Assembly (NCBI GenBank): GCA_946965045.2
Contig: OX337228.1
Coordinates: 6,510,001-6,574,000 of the forward strand
DNA length: 64,000 nucleotides
Source: Epithemia pelagica
Taxonomy: Eukaryota; Bacillariophyta; Bacillariophyceae; Surirellales; Surirellaceae
Reading direction: 5' to 3'
The notes beneath the pieces are model-generated. The model was not told the origin of the DNA and did no database searches. It saw only the letters and a list, made by a program, of their open reading frames with translations. This document shows, piece after piece, positions 10,554 through 21,460 of this stretch. Position 1 is the stretch's first letter; each line of letters starts with the position of its first letter. Made by a program: the position numbers and the translations under genes.

Positions 10554-12092
10554 ACGAATGGAATGATTGATTGGAAAAAGGAGGAGAGGGGAGTATTGTT
10601 GTTGTTCTTGTGGAGGGCTTGTGTCATGAAGGGTCGTCTTGTGTTTGTTGTTATTGGGTCTTTTTGAGTTTCGGCAAACTGTGTAGCACATTTGAGAGAA
10701 TTGTTTGATTTGACACATGAGACCCCGTGCAGGATGATGATGATGATGTTAATATTCATTGGGATATTTTGAGAGAGAGAAGAGTTTATTGGGAGCTATG
10801 TGTATGGAGAGAGAAAGAGGATGACGCTGAAGAGGATGATACGTTGTTGTCTGTGCTTGCTTGAGAGGAACGAGAGGAGTAGCTAGATGTTCTCGATATG
10901 AGCGTTTGTGTGTGCTGTTCTGTTGTATGTTGTGGGACGCACCACCACAAGATGATGTTCTTTCTTCTTTAAAACTGCATTTGCCTTTGTGTTCTTCTAT
11001 ATTGTCTGTCTCCCTGTATTATGCTCGCTTCCTCCATGTTTGACACACATTCTTGAACTGCTCGAAAGACAGGGGACGTTTCACTCATTCGTTTTGACAC
11101 AGCAAGGATGGACGTACGTTGGCCCTAGCCAATGGAAGAATGCAAGTCTGCGTTCTGGGTTGCGGACAAACCATTTCAATCTCAGCGCTCTAGAAGAAGA
11201 AAAGTATATTGTATGGTGTGAGCTCTCTTCTACAATCAACTACTCAGGTACCTGGGGTAGATCCATCAACTTTTCCAGTCATTGGCATCAGTGGTTGGTG
11301 CATAGTCGATTAATACTACATCTGCTCTTCTTGGAATTAGCTCTCACAGTTCATGTCGCTATTGTACCTCATCTCCATTCAACTCGACCTAAGCGTTAGA
11401 GGTTCGTTGATCGTTTTGTCAAGGTCACTCTGTAGACTATGTAGACGCTATCGAACAGAACCGTAAACCACTCAAATTGTTCGCAGAGTTCGTGATGAGA
11501 CACGAGATGATTGATGACACAAGCTGACACAACCGTGGACTTTCTGTTCCACACTCCACGCTTTTCTTTTGTTTCTTTCTCAATTTCTCAATTGTGCAGT
11601 TGCCAATTGCCAATTGCCGAGAGTGGGTTCATTGTAAATTACACCTTTTCCTTCTCTAGTAGTTCGGCCGCAACTACAACTTCAGGAAGTTGGAGAAAGA
11701 CATTCTCATCATGACACTTTCTCCGGCCACCGCCACAGCCGCTGAGTCGTTGGCGATATACGGTACTGCGTCTACCAGTATGGCACAAGAGGGGTAGGTA
11801 GTTTTGGTCCCGTGTCCCCCTACTGCGGGTCCAAACTCCAAACAATCAAAAATATCTCCTCAATCCCTGTTATTTGTGCGTGTCATCTTAGCAGTAATAC
11901 CCGATAAATGCGAGACGACGACGATCGACAATCGATTGGATCAAAAAGCAATTGAGAGAGACCGACGACTGTTGAGGTATTTGGTGAGGGTGAAAGTTTG
12001 TTCAACGGCTTGAGAGATTACCCGTGCCACACACCAGCAAGCAAGAAAGTAAGGACACTGCGACAGTGTTCGTTGCTGCATCTCCCTCCAAC
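10554..12092. other. Intergenic region, no confident gene
   Basis: 1.5 kb between the KH gene and NAA35. The longest open frame (10989-11399, +) has no recognisable domain and lacks supportive splice or repeat structure. A GTG-extended frame at 12024-12092 leads into NAA35 but contains no ATG. Confidence 0.4.
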
Positions 12093-14582
12093 ATGTCGTC
12101 CAAGACTTCTTTGGAAAAAGATGAGAATCTGGTTGACATTACCGAATTGATGGCATCCTGTGCTTCGGCCTTGAGTGTTCAAGAACCCTTTTTATGTCGA
12201 AAAGAAACATTTCAACTCCAGGATGCCATGGCGGCCACACAACTGATGGATCCCAAGATGGATTCGTGTGAGGTCCCAGCCAAATTCGTCCTGCCATCAC
12301 GCCATACGGCGGCTGACGACAAGGACGATCAAACCAACAGTGAACGTATCATGTTCCCTCGGCCATGTCCGGAAAATTTATCGGACCCTTTTGTCCCATT
12401 ACCGTGGAATGAATTGACGTTGGAACAGACATCGGTGATTGTTCTGCATCAGCTTGTCCGTCTTCAAGCACTCTTTAGTGGAGCATCTGTGGGAGAGAGT
12501 GTGTTCACCTGCCTCTATGCACACAGAACCATTGTTTGTGAAATGCAGCAATATTTCATGGATGCCATGTCATCATCGTCTTCGTCATCCTTTGATGCCA
12601 AGTGTTTGTTTGAACGAGGATGTGCCGATATGAACTTTTGCGCCAAATTGTCCGTCTTTGCTTCCACGTGTGTGATTGTGGAAATCACAGAACTGTTTCG
12701 AAGCATTGTAATCAACGCCGACATTTATGAAGAAGAAGATTTTGTATCCAACACACACGATATGCCCTTCTTCTTGTTTGAGGATAAGAATCTGTTGCGA
12801 CAGTACCTGGATACGACAGTGGAACTCCTGAGCCATTTGATTGCCAATGATAAGGTTGTTGACGATGAACAGAGGAACCATCATATCCAAACATTACAGC
12901 TATCCTTGACCTTTCTCAACGGATTGGCCGTGTTTTGTTCGAAAATGGGAAAGCTCCGACAGGTAGGATTACTCGAGACGGTGGACTCGATGCAGCAACT
13001 GGCTTGCAGCCTCCGTGAGGGTCTCCAGTCTTTGAGAGACCTGGTCGAATTTGATGAGAAATGCAGCAACCAACAATCCTTGCAGGAACAAAAGTTTTTG
13101 GTCGCTCAAGTCTTTGATTCCTATGTGAACCGACCACTTTTTGGCAACACGCCAGTTCGGCAAGTGACATTTGTTTCCGTTGTGGAATCCATAGCAAGGC
13201 TGATAACCTTGACAGAGGAACTGGACCATGCCGTCTGTGCCATTTTGACCCATGGAACATCACTCACACGGATCAGCCGCATGCTACGGCGGTTTTGTTC
13301 CGCGAGTATTCTTGCAAGGTCTCTGATTGTTCTCAATTTGTACTTTGATGAACTCTTGTTGGGTCAACATGAGCTACATCCCCTGATCGTTGCCCATATG
13401 CAGGAATGGGAGCATTTGCCTTCGGAACTGATACAAAATGAGCATGCACAAGCCTTTCTTAGTCGTTTGGCCAAACCCATTTATGACACACTTAAGCTGC
13501 ACGTGTCCAATCGGAATCGGCAGCGGGCCTATATTGAGGCGGCCATGTTTGAAGAATGGACGTCCCTGCAAAATGAAGCCAACCTGATTGATACCCAATA
13601 CCGACGAGAACATCAACTCAACAATACAACGCCCCCATTTTTTGGACTTTTTGTATTATCGGTCCTTCTCCGACTCATGGAACAATACCTGGCTTGTGGC
13701 ATTGAAGTGGGCCTGTGTTGGGGCTACGATGAAATCTGTGCCGTGTTTTGGTACCGAGATTTCTTATTGGCGGCACTCTATCAAAATTTGACCCAAATGA
13801 GACAAGGGAAGGAACTGTATCAACAAGCCAAGGCACATGTCGAGGCACAACAACAACAACAACAAAAGGCATTGGAAACTCCCGTCCACACTACCAGCAA
13901 TAAGGGCAAGGGAAAGAAGAAGAATTCCAAACACAAGACCAACAGCAACAGCCCTGCCACTACTACTACTACGAGCAAATTACCACCACCGGCCCAGCCA
14001 TCTCCTCCTCCTCCTTCTGTCACTACAAGTGTCGCAGATTTGGAACACGGCGTTGAACTCCAAGTCTTGGAAGTGCAACGAATGCTTTGTCGGGGCATTG
14101 TCCGTTTCCTCGTGGCCTTGAAACAATCCCAGTTGTTGGATCTGCCCGATTTGGAGTTTACTTCACGCCAGACTATTTTTGAACGACGATACGCCGTGTT
14201 TCAGACGATTCGTCATCCACCGGCCTTGACCTTTGAGGATTATGTCGAAGGATCGAATGGATCCAACATTTCCGTCACCGATTTGTGTCAATCGGCATCG
14301 GTCATTTTCAAGTCGTGTCGAAGCTTGGTGGATTCCATCTTGGCCGATCTGAGCACCACCAGCCACACCAAGAACAACAACAACAACACTCGCAATCGAG
14401 CGTCCTGTCCGGTATTGGAATCGGAAGCCCGATCGCTCCTCAAAGTCTGTGTGGGAAATTCCGTCTACCTCATGAAATTGACGCAACTGGTGCGAACCCC
14501 CAAAGGGGCCCATCCTCCCAAGGCTACCATTGAGTTTGACTTTGGGGCACACCAGGAGTTTTGCATCATCAAAGTCCTGTAA
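12093..14582 (+). CDS. NAA35: NatC N-acetyltransferase auxiliary subunit (NAA35/MAK10)
   Basis: Auxiliary, ribosome-anchoring subunit of NatC, which acetylates the N-terminus of proteins beginning Met-Leu, Met-Ile, Met-Phe and similar, working with NAA30 and NAA38. One exon, 829 residues from the first ATG. The family signature is near the N-terminus: ITELM, then DAMAATQLMDPKMDS (about 45-58), the diagnostic MDPKMD motif. It is followed by the conserved EFFYPWNELTLEQT-like stretch (here LPWNELTLEQTSVIVLHQLV). The rest is helical, as expected for MAK10. A low-complexity insert of Gln, Lys and Pro (about 585-640, with KGKGKKKNSK) splits the C-terminal third and is probably a disordered loop. 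Length fits fungal and animal homologues. Confidence 0.93.
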   Translation: MSSKTSLEKDENLVDITELMASCASALSVQEPFLCRKETFQLQDAMAATQLMDPKMDSCEVPAKFVLPSRHTAADDKDDQTNSERIMFPRPCPENLSDPFVPLPWNELTLEQTSVIVLHQLVRLQALFSGASVGESVFTCLYAHRTIVCEMQQYFMDAMSSSSSSSFDAKCLFERGCADMNFCAKLSVFASTCVIVEITELFRSIVINADIYEEEDFVSNTHDMPFFLFEDKNLLRQYLDTTVELLSHLIANDKVVDDEQRNHHIQTLQLSLTFLNGLAVFCSKMGKLRQVGLLETVDSMQQLACSLREGLQSLRDLVEFDEKCSNQQSLQEQKFLVAQVFDSYVNRPLFGNTPVRQVTFVSVVESIARLITLTEELDHAVCAILTHGTSLTRISRMLRRFCSASILARSLIVLNLYFDELLLGQHELHPLIVAHMQEWEHLPSELIQNEHAQAFLSRLAKPIYDTLKLHVSNRNRQRAYIEAAMFEEWTSLQNEANLIDTQYRREHQLNNTTPPFFGLFVLSVLLRLMEQYLACGIEVGLCWGYDEICAVFWYRDFLLAALYQNLTQMRQGKELYQQAKAHVEAQQQQQQKALETPVHTTSNKGKGKKKNSKHKTNSNSPATTTTTSKLPPPAQPSPPPPSVTTSVADLEHGVELQVLEVQRMLCRGIVRFLVALKQSQLLDLPDLEFTSRQTIFERRYAVFQTIRHPPALTFEDYVEGSNGSNISVTDLCQSASVIFKSCRSLVDSILADLSTTSHTKNNNNNTRNRASCPVLESEARSLLKVCVGNSVYLMKLTQLVRTPKGAHPPKATIEFDFGAHQEFCIIKVL

Positions 14583-15499
14583 CTAGGGTAGAGGACGAGG
14601 CATCACTCTAGAGCGAGACGACGACCACGACAAGGACGAATGGTGTGTGGGATTCCCTCCGGGCGCGTTGGCAATCCAAGGGTGTCTTCGTTCTTGATCG
14701 AACAACACGGATGGCAAAGCATGTACAGAGAGGCAGGTGTAATTTACCTACCTACCTAGAGTATTCTCTCTCGCTCTCTGGGAGAGCAGAATCGCACCAA
14801 ATTTGCTGTCGTTGTTGTTGCGTTACACTCTAGAAAGACGTACATCCCATGGATTGTATCTCCGTAGTTACCTGTAGCTATGCGAATCGTCGATAGACAT
14901 GGTGTAGGGGCTCGTACCACACGAAAAAGTGACCACCACAAGTCGTGGATCGTTTCTCTCTCTCTTTTCAAAAAAGAGAGAATCTCCCAGAGGAAGAACC
15001 ATCCAACTGGAGACAACAACAACAACAGTCCTGCTCTAGAGAGGATGGCCTTCGTCCCTATACTAGAGGTTGAGGGAGTCTATTTAGGAGTAGGCTATGC
15101 ATCCTATGGGGTAGCTCGGAGACTATGAGTATAGTAGAGCCGTTGCGATTCTTGCTCTCTCTGCTTTCCCCAAAGCGTTTGTCGTCCATGCGCGCAATTT
15201 GGTTCACGCCCGTACCAAGGAGGAACGCCAGCCATTCCCCTACGAGTACACAACAAGAGAACTCCGAGGAGGCAGGCTCTAATTGATTTTTTGACTGTCC
15301 CTGCAAGAGTAGGGGGAGCGAGACGATGATGATAAGACGCAGCGTGTGATGTTGTGAACTCGTACCGTAAATTGCCTCTGTCTTTCTTTTATTCTCCTTG
15401 TTGCTTTTGTTGTTGTAAATCGTCCACACACAAGAGAACCTTGGACGCTCTCTTGTCTTGTGGTTGTATATTGATTGTGGAAAGTACGACGTTGTTGGT
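14583..15499. other. Intergenic region upstream of RCC1-type gene
   Basis: 0.9 kb between NAA35 and the RCC1-type gene. One TAGGAGTA octamer lies at 15085-15092. No gene was recognised. Confidence 0.4.
15085..15092 (+). promoter_or_regulatory. TAGGAGTA octamer
   Basis: Copy of the recurrent intergenic octamer, about 0.4 kb upstream of the RCC1-type start codon. Function unknown. Confidence 0.3.
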
Positions 15500-18382
15500 A
15501 TGGTCTGTCCTCATGAGAGAGAGCATTCAACCATACTAGAGCGAAAAGAAGAAGCAAGCATTACAACACAACAACAACAGCCGATGCAAATGACAGCCAC
15601 AACCCTCATGGAGGACAAACCACCTCTGACAGGACGTTCCTCTCCCCGAAAAAAGCAACAACCACAACAACCATCTCCGTTGTTTCAATCGGCACCAACT
15701 CCCTTTGCTAATGTCATGGTTCCACCACCACACTCGACGATGGACCAAACCTTTCCACATCCTCATCACCATCAACCACAACACTCCCAACCACACCAAC
15801 AAGCTCCTCGAAATCCTCAACACACTCCTGCAACAGCAGCAGCACCACCACTCCAACCCAAATCGCCCTCGTCGTCGTCATCCGAACGACCGCATCCTGC
15901 GAATACGAATCATTTACAACGCTCCAAAACGACGTTGGCATATAGTCGCAAAGTGGCCTTGAATCGGAACGAATCCGTCTTTGTGTCTTCGGCGGGTGAT
16001 GTCTTGGTCTGTCGATCGCGAGATGTTTGGGTGTCACCCGGACAGTCGTCGTTGCGTGGCACGGCCAACAATCCCCAGGCCGACCAATTGTGCAAGGAAT
16101 GGGTGGATTGTCAAAAAGAATTGGCCGTCGTGTGTTGTGAAGTCGACGATTTGTCCTTGACGGCCGCACAAGATAGCAGTGGATGCTTTTGTGGACAATG
16201 GCCCACCAGTAGTAGTAATACGACAACAGCAGTGGGCTCCAAACGACCTTCGCCCACCGGGAACAATCATCGGAGACGATCCGAACAGGAAGGAGCCGTC
16301 TTGGTGGGAGGAGGATCGACCGTGCATCCTCCACAACATCATTCGGCAGCCGCTCCACACTATCTACCCCCTCATCATCATCATCATCCTGTGGGAGCTC
16401 GTGATCGGGCACAACTGGCATTTCAATCGGATCCCATTCACAGTGGCTTTGACGACGATGAAAGTTTGGTACCCATCAAGTCTTTTGATTATTCCCAATT
16501 TTCCGTCTCGGAGGACAATATGGCGTCACCATTCCTTCCCCAACATAAACCACATGCAACATTGGGGTCCTGGGACGATGCCGGTCGCGAAGAAAAAAAG
16601 TCGGAACACGATCTGCCCGAGGCTCACAATCCAGCCACACCGGTACCTCCCACGCTCGTGCATGGAGTCCCCACCTTCTTGTCGGAACTTTCTCAGGTCA
16701 AGGTGACTCAAGTCTCGGCGCATCCCCTCGGGGGCCATGTCTTGGTGATTTCCGATGCCGGTCTGTTATGGGCCTATGGCCGCAACGAGTATGGACAATT
16801 GGGATTGGGCAAAACCACGTCCTTGTCCAGTCCGCAACGCGGTCATGTCATGAGTCCCCGGATCGTCACGCCCTTGATTGAAAATGGGGGCAAGGCCATT
16901 GCCTGTGCCGCTGGTGTCAACCATTCCATTGTCGCCGTCATGACGGAAGAACGACGGCTCGTCCGCTCTCAAACCTCACCCAGTCACTTGACGTCGTTGA
17001 GTGGCTATGGCTATCGTCATCACGGTGCTGCAGCAACCACGGAATCCATTGTCCATCATCAACTCTACGGGTTTGGTCGCAATGATTTTATGAAAATTGG
17101 GTTGGTCAGTCCCAAAATGGGCAAGGCTGCCCATGGGGCCGTCGAACTGGAATCAGTTACCTTGCCCCGTCGTGTGGCGCTCCGGTGTCGGGTCCCACCC
17201 TCTCATGCCACACCCGCTTCCGATCGCCCCCAGCAACCGGAACACGAAGAACCTTTTCCACCGGCGGGTATTTTTTGTGTCGCCGCCTCGGAAGATCATT
17301 CGGCCGCCTTGGTCCATCGATCGTCGGGCAATGTGGAATTGTATACCTGGGGCAATGCCATGCATGGAGCCTTGGGACTGCCCGAACAACCCATTGGGGC
17401 CATGGATCATCCTCATGATTATCATCATTATCCGTCGGACAATGCTCCCGAGGGTGGTGGTGCTCCGCTCAGTACCATTATATCCGCCGTTCGAGTGGTG
17501 CCCGTTCCTTCCTTTGTCGCCTCACTCTCTCGATCGTCCAACCCCGATGCCAAGGCATCGTCCTTGTTGCAAAGTCATTTGGGAGAATGTCCCATTTCGT
17601 TATCCTTGGGACGACGGTGTACCTTTGTCACCACCAACTTGGGACGAGCCTTTTCCTTTGGCTTTAGTGAAGAAGGCATGTTGGGGTTGGGAGAAGGCAT
17701 TACCGAATCGGCGCAGCCCGTCGAACTCTCGTGTTTGCCCGATGCCGAACGATTTGCCTCCGTCTCGGCCGGAGCCGGTCATACCGTCGCTCTCAGTACC
17801 ACTGGGAACGTGTATACCTGGGGGACATTGCCACGAACGGCTGTAGTACCCAGCAAGGAGGATGGTTTCACGAGGAAACCACCACCGCCCGCAGCACCCT
17901 TGGATGGTAGTCCGGGCAGTCGAGCCACGGCCACCGTCGATTCGGCCGCCAGTACCGGTATTTGTTGGAACCCGGTCAAGGAGGAGATTCCCCTCCCGGT
18001 CTTGCGTCGCATGGGCTGTGACACGAATGCCGCCATTGTATCGGCCTTTGCCGGATACGATTCGTCGGCCTATGTGGTGGAATCTGGTCATGTCGTTTCG
18101 TGTGGCAAGGCATCGGGTCGATTGGGGTTGGGTGAAATTGGTCGTCCAGGCCATCACGACGACGACGACAAGGACGACGTGACGGTTCCACGACCGCTCT
18201 TTGGAGGATTGCGCTTGTGGAATCAACGACCAACCATTTCGTCATCCAACAACAACAACAACATGAGCAGCAACAAGACACAAAAGATTCATCGAAGGCC
18301 CAATCCCACGGTCGATCATCGAAAACCACCACCGGGTGTCCCCAGACCGGTGCCTCTGGTCCGGGGATCCACCTTTGGATAG
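15500..18382 (+). CDS. RCC1-repeat (beta-propeller) protein
   Basis: Single exon, 960 residues from ATG 15500; a start at 15584 (MQMTATTLMEDK) is equally possible. The first 150 residues are His/Pro/Gln/Ser-rich. Between about 390 and 930 there are RCC1-type blades with the WG/YG...G.LGLG signature: LLWAYGRNEYGQLGLGK, LYGFGRNDFMKIGL, LYTWGNAMHGALGL, AFSFGFSEEGMLGLGEG, VYTWGTLP and VVSCGKASGRLGLGE. These make a seven-bladed propeller used either as a Ran guanine-exchange factor or as a protein-interaction scaffold. The low-complexity inserts and N-terminal extension argue for a scaffold rather than RCC1 itself. The 3' half and its downstream flank have a partial copy near the other end of this window (62530-63480). 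Confidence 0.85.
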   Translation: MVCPHEREHSTILERKEEASITTQQQQPMQMTATTLMEDKPPLTGRSSPRKKQQPQQPSPLFQSAPTPFANVMVPPPHSTMDQTFPHPHHHQPQHSQPHQQAPRNPQHTPATAAAPPLQPKSPSSSSSERPHPANTNHLQRSKTTLAYSRKVALNRNESVFVSSAGDVLVCRSRDVWVSPGQSSLRGTANNPQADQLCKEWVDCQKELAVVCCEVDDLSLTAAQDSSGCFCGQWPTSSSNTTTAVGSKRPSPTGNNHRRRSEQEGAVLVGGGSTVHPPQHHSAAAPHYLPPHHHHHPVGARDRAQLAFQSDPIHSGFDDDESLVPIKSFDYSQFSVSEDNMASPFLPQHKPHATLGSWDDAGREEKKSEHDLPEAHNPATPVPPTLVHGVPTFLSELSQVKVTQVSAHPLGGHVLVISDAGLLWAYGRNEYGQLGLGKTTSLSSPQRGHVMSPRIVTPLIENGGKAIACAAGVNHSIVAVMTEERRLVRSQTSPSHLTSLSGYGYRHHGAAATTESIVHHQLYGFGRNDFMKIGLVSPKMGKAAHGAVELESVTLPRRVALRCRVPPSHATPASDRPQQPEHEEPFPPAGIFCVAASEDHSAALVHRSSGNVELYTWGNAMHGALGLPEQPIGAMDHPHDYHHYPSDNAPEGGGAPLSTIISAVRVVPVPSFVASLSRSSNPDAKASSLLQSHLGECPISLSLGRRCTFVTTNLGRAFSFGFSEEGMLGLGEGITESAQPVELSCLPDAERFASVSAGAGHTVALSTTGNVYTWGTLPRTAVVPSKEDGFTRKPPPPAAPLDGSPGSRATATVDSAASTGICWNPVKEEIPLPVLRRMGCDTNAAIVSAFAGYDSSAYVVESGHVVSCGKASGRLGLGEIGRPGHHDDDDKDDVTVPRPLFGGLRLWNQRPTISSSNNNNNMSSNKTQKIHRRPNPTVDHRKPPPGVPRPVPLVRGSTFG

Positions 18383-19961
18383 CGAGATCTATGCCGTATG
18401 GGCCTTTTTTTGGATCCTCGCTTGCTGTGTCTCCCATGGTGCGACGTATGCGCTCTAGAGAGGACTTTTTGGCTTTGCTTGGTTCGATTGCTAGGAGTAT
18501 GAATTCCCGAGGAGGAGGAAGAACATGGTTAACCGCCCTCCCTCCTTCCTTCCGTCAAGGCCACCCTCCAACACCATAGATCATCATGTTCTTGGTATAT
18601 AGTGTTCTATTAGATCCTATCTTTTGCTTTATTACTTGGAAGAGCATTTTTTGGAACGCCCGTTGTATCGAGAAAAGTCTCTCTAGAGTTGGACCTACTA
18701 TCGAGCACTGCTTTTGGGGTAGCAATGATCAGAGCGCTATTCGAGAACAGGTCACGCATTGACGGTCGCCCTAGAGTCGGAAGTCGGAACACACAAACCG
18801 AAGAAGAAAAGAAGGCTTGAAAGATGCCAGGGAACGATGATTGATGACGCAGTCGACGTGGTCTATCCAGATGTTCGAGATGTCGAGTAGAAAGACTTAC
18901 GAGTAGTTCCCGCCGTCTTGCTATAAAGTATCTCCCAGCGGCATTGAGTGCTACCTAGTCGCCGATTGGTCAGCTTCGTGATCCATTGATGTTTCGTGGT
19001 GCTTGCAATCACGCCTGACTCCCATATTCTCTCGTGCGTGTGCTTGGGAGTAATATGGTATTTCTGATTGGGGGGTTGGGGGAGTCACCAAAAAACAAAA
19101 AAACCAATGCTCAAAAGACGCTCGTGGATGCTACGTGAAAGGCGATTAGACGGGGCTTCGATTCTCGCCATTATTCCATTGGTTTTCAAATGTTATCCGA
19201 AAGCCCAGCTCGAATTCAATGGGGAGATTTGTTGGCAGTTGTCCTTTCCGACCGAGTAGCGGCACTGTTCATGATTCTCGGGCATTTGAAGTGTCGGCCT
19301 GTGATTGCCGGGATGGCCTCAAGCAGATTTCCAAAAACGTAAGATCGCCTTATTGTACCTCAACGGGACTTGAAGGAACGAGGAGAGGAAGGGATTTGTG
19401 GTACGTCTTGGAAAAGTATGATGTGTCCTTCTTTCCCCATTTTCGACGTTCCGACCCTCTCACCTATGCTGTGCTTCATTGGTGTTCGAGAAAGACCCGA
19501 AGAGGAACGGGAACGAGTGCAGGGACGAAACGATTTCACATTTGACGGGACTTGTGGCTCGAGTCTGGCACACAAGCGCCATTGTCAAAGCTGGATGAAA
19601 CGACACCATGACGTGAGCCAAAAGGCGCTGACCCATGTCCTGACACAAGACGGTAGGGGCTTGCGTTGGACTCCCAGTCTTCGCTGTGCACTCTTCACGG
19701 CAGGAAAAGTAGGTATGAGCGGCTGCTCGGCTTCATCTGCTTCCAGCTGGTTTTGCAATCATGACCACTGTTACTCAATGGGAGTGTTTTTTGAAGTTTC
19801 TGAACCAGCCAAGTCTACCAACGCACCAAAGCAACAGAAGAACACGATCGTACCTTTGATGATATCGCCTGTTCCTCCGGTTTGTCGGAATCCCACTCCA
19901 GGGTGAACGCGAAATATTTCACGTTTGACAAAACATACGGAGAAGGCCACAAAAGCGACCT
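18383..19961. other. Intergenic/decayed region downstream of RCC1-type gene
   Basis: The first 0.6 kb (18518 to about 18960) is duplicated in the 63-kb region and shows no gene. From 19068 to 19910 several overlapping plus-strand frames are open, but none carries a known domain. Just before the duplicated intron unit, a short peptide (NAKYFTFDKTYGEG) recalls the start of kinesin motor domains, though this is too short to name. Confidence 0.3.
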
Positions 19962-20611
19962 AAGATCAATCAGAGGTAAGCTGCTTTTGTTGATTTCAAA
20001 CCATTCCTAATCCAATCGAATAACTTGCGCTTTTTTGCCTGTCGACACTTTTACTTTGCGAGACTCGAATGCAGGAAATGCAAAGAAAGCTACCCCTCCT
20101 CCCAACTCGCGTCTCTGGCGACCTCATTACTGCAAGAGCACATGCCCTGGAATACGTTGCTTGAAGCTTCGAAAGCTCGAGCAAGTCCAGATCATGTGGT
20201 GGTCTCACCGGAAGCTTCAGAATCGACGAGACAACTGGTCGTCAAAGTCCGCGTATTGGCAAACTTGTTGGATTGTGACGCACATCATCCCGACAAAGAA
20301 GAGCGTCTCAAACAGAAACGTATTCGCGACGTTCTTCCATGTCAGAATGATATGAGGCACAGTAACACAAGTTTGCCAATAAGAGGGATAGCTTTTTTTG
20401 CATTTCCTGCATTTGAGTCGCGTCTCTTTCTTCCTTCTGGCTTTGAAGTGTTGCTTCAAAGCCAGCCCTCTGGCGATCGCTGGCGATCGCTTCAACGATG
20501 GAGCCAAGATCAATCAGAGGTAAGCCGCGTTTGTTGATTTCAAAAACCATTCCTAATCCAATCGAATATCTTACGCTTTTTTGCCTGTCGACTCTTTTAC
20601 TTTGCGAGACT
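19962..20611 (+). repeat. Duplicated intron-bearing unit with internal inverted repeats
   Basis: Two direct copies of about 105 bp lie at 19962-20065 and 20506-20611. Each reads exon end (AAGATCAATCAGAG), donor GTAAGC, a T-rich tract and an acceptor GCGAG, so each looks like a complete 87-89 bp intron (19976-20062 and 20520-20608). Between them, 20063-20519 is open in one frame. It also holds inverted pairs: 20058-20091 against 20395-20427, and 20254-20305 against 20333-20385. A perfect 12-bp-stem hairpin (20437-20465) and a doubled TGGCGATCGC (20471-20490) follow. Confidence 0.7.
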
Positions 20612-21460
20612 TGAGCCATCCGACACATCGCGGGGATGTGCCAATCAAACTCATGGTACCTCCCGAACGCTTCGTTGCATGTAGAATTAGCCGAGGCAAG
20701 AACTCAACTGAAACGTCAAGAAAATGACACACGCTTGTGGTGGAGCAGAATATGGACTCGATCAAGAAATTAGAATCTCAACTTCAAGAAACCAAGGAGG
20801 AACTTCAACACCACCAGGCGAAGTACACTGCTGGTTTTTGGGACAATTCACTTCGCAAAACGTTTTGCGAAGTGTGTCCAAACGCTTTGCGAAGTGATTT
20901 GGACCAAAAACCAGCAGCGTACCATGACCTTCAATCTCGTGTCTCATTGCTTGAAGTCGAGATTGAAAATCTCGACGTTGACAAGAACTCACTTGCAAAT
21001 GAACGCGATCGGGTGTTGACAGACCACACCAATGCCCAGGAACAGATTTTCATCCTATGTGCTCATCTCTTTTGCCGGATTTTGTTTTGTTCGTCCGCTG
21101 GCTGTCAACAATCATCGATCTGTCAACACCCATTATTCAGATCAGCATCGATTGGTCGATCGTCCATCACTTGTTCGCGGAAGCACGCAGCGACGCTGGC
21201 AAGTCGATGAATCAGGCTAACTTGTAAGCGTTCGAGGAAAAAGTCTCGTATGTCGGGATGGCCGCCTGGGATGCAGAAGAGAAAGTTTGTCTTGTTCAGG
21301 CGTTGAGAGACTTGGCTCGGGAAAATGCTAGTCTTCGGGACGAAAATGCAACTGAAGCAGAGCGTTTCTTCAAAGCAAGCTCAATGAGAAAGAAGGCGAA
21401 CTCGAAAGGACTGGAAAAAGAACGCAACGAGGAAAATACTCAAGAATGTAAACAAACTAG
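20063..21460 (+). pseudogene. Broken coiled-coil protein gene
   Basis: Several plus-strand segments read as heptad-like, charged peptide but in changing frames. They are the exon at 20063-20519 (ending SQDQSE), a stretch near 20670-20735 (VELAEARTQLKRQEND), the frame from about 20722 to 21060 (SIKKLESQLQETKEELQHHQ ... EIENLDVDKNSLANERD), and 21250-21460 (VCLVQALRDLARENASLRDE). A one-base frame change near 20735, stops between segments and a MITE-like insertion at 20827 point to an inactivated gene for a long coiled-coil protein. A functional gene with unrecognised introns is the alternative. Upstream, a kinesin-like peptide hints at origin but is not enough to name it. Confidence 0.45.
20827..20918. 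mobile_element. 92-bp MITE-like palindromic insertion
   Basis: The insert is flanked by a 4-bp direct duplication GTAC (20823-20826 and 20919-20922). It begins ACTGCTGGTTTTTGG and ends with the complement CCAAAAACCAGCAGC; further inside, ACTTCGCAAA/TTTGCGAAGT segments also pair, so nearly the whole unit can fold on itself. Removing element plus one GTAC (96 bp, 32 codons) rejoins HHQAKY to HDLQSRVSLL, restoring an uninterrupted coiled-coil frame. This is strong evidence that it is an insertion. No coding capacity. Confidence 0.8.

Noticed and set aside
8492-10718. Long minus-strand frames over the KH gene
   Set aside because: Val/Gly/Leu-rich antisense products of its Thr/Ala/Gln/Gly repeats; no domain.
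10989-11399. 136-codon plus frame as a gene
   Set aside because: No domain, no supported start or context; probably chance.
15714-16421. Minus-strand frame opposite the RCC1-type N-terminus
   Set aside because: Shadow of His/Pro-rich codons on the coding strand.
19962-20611. Miniature LTR retrotransposon (TRIM) with 105-bp terminal repeats
   Set aside because: The repeats contain splice donors and acceptors, no TG...CA ends, no target duplication and no primer-binding site, so a duplicated intron unit fits better.
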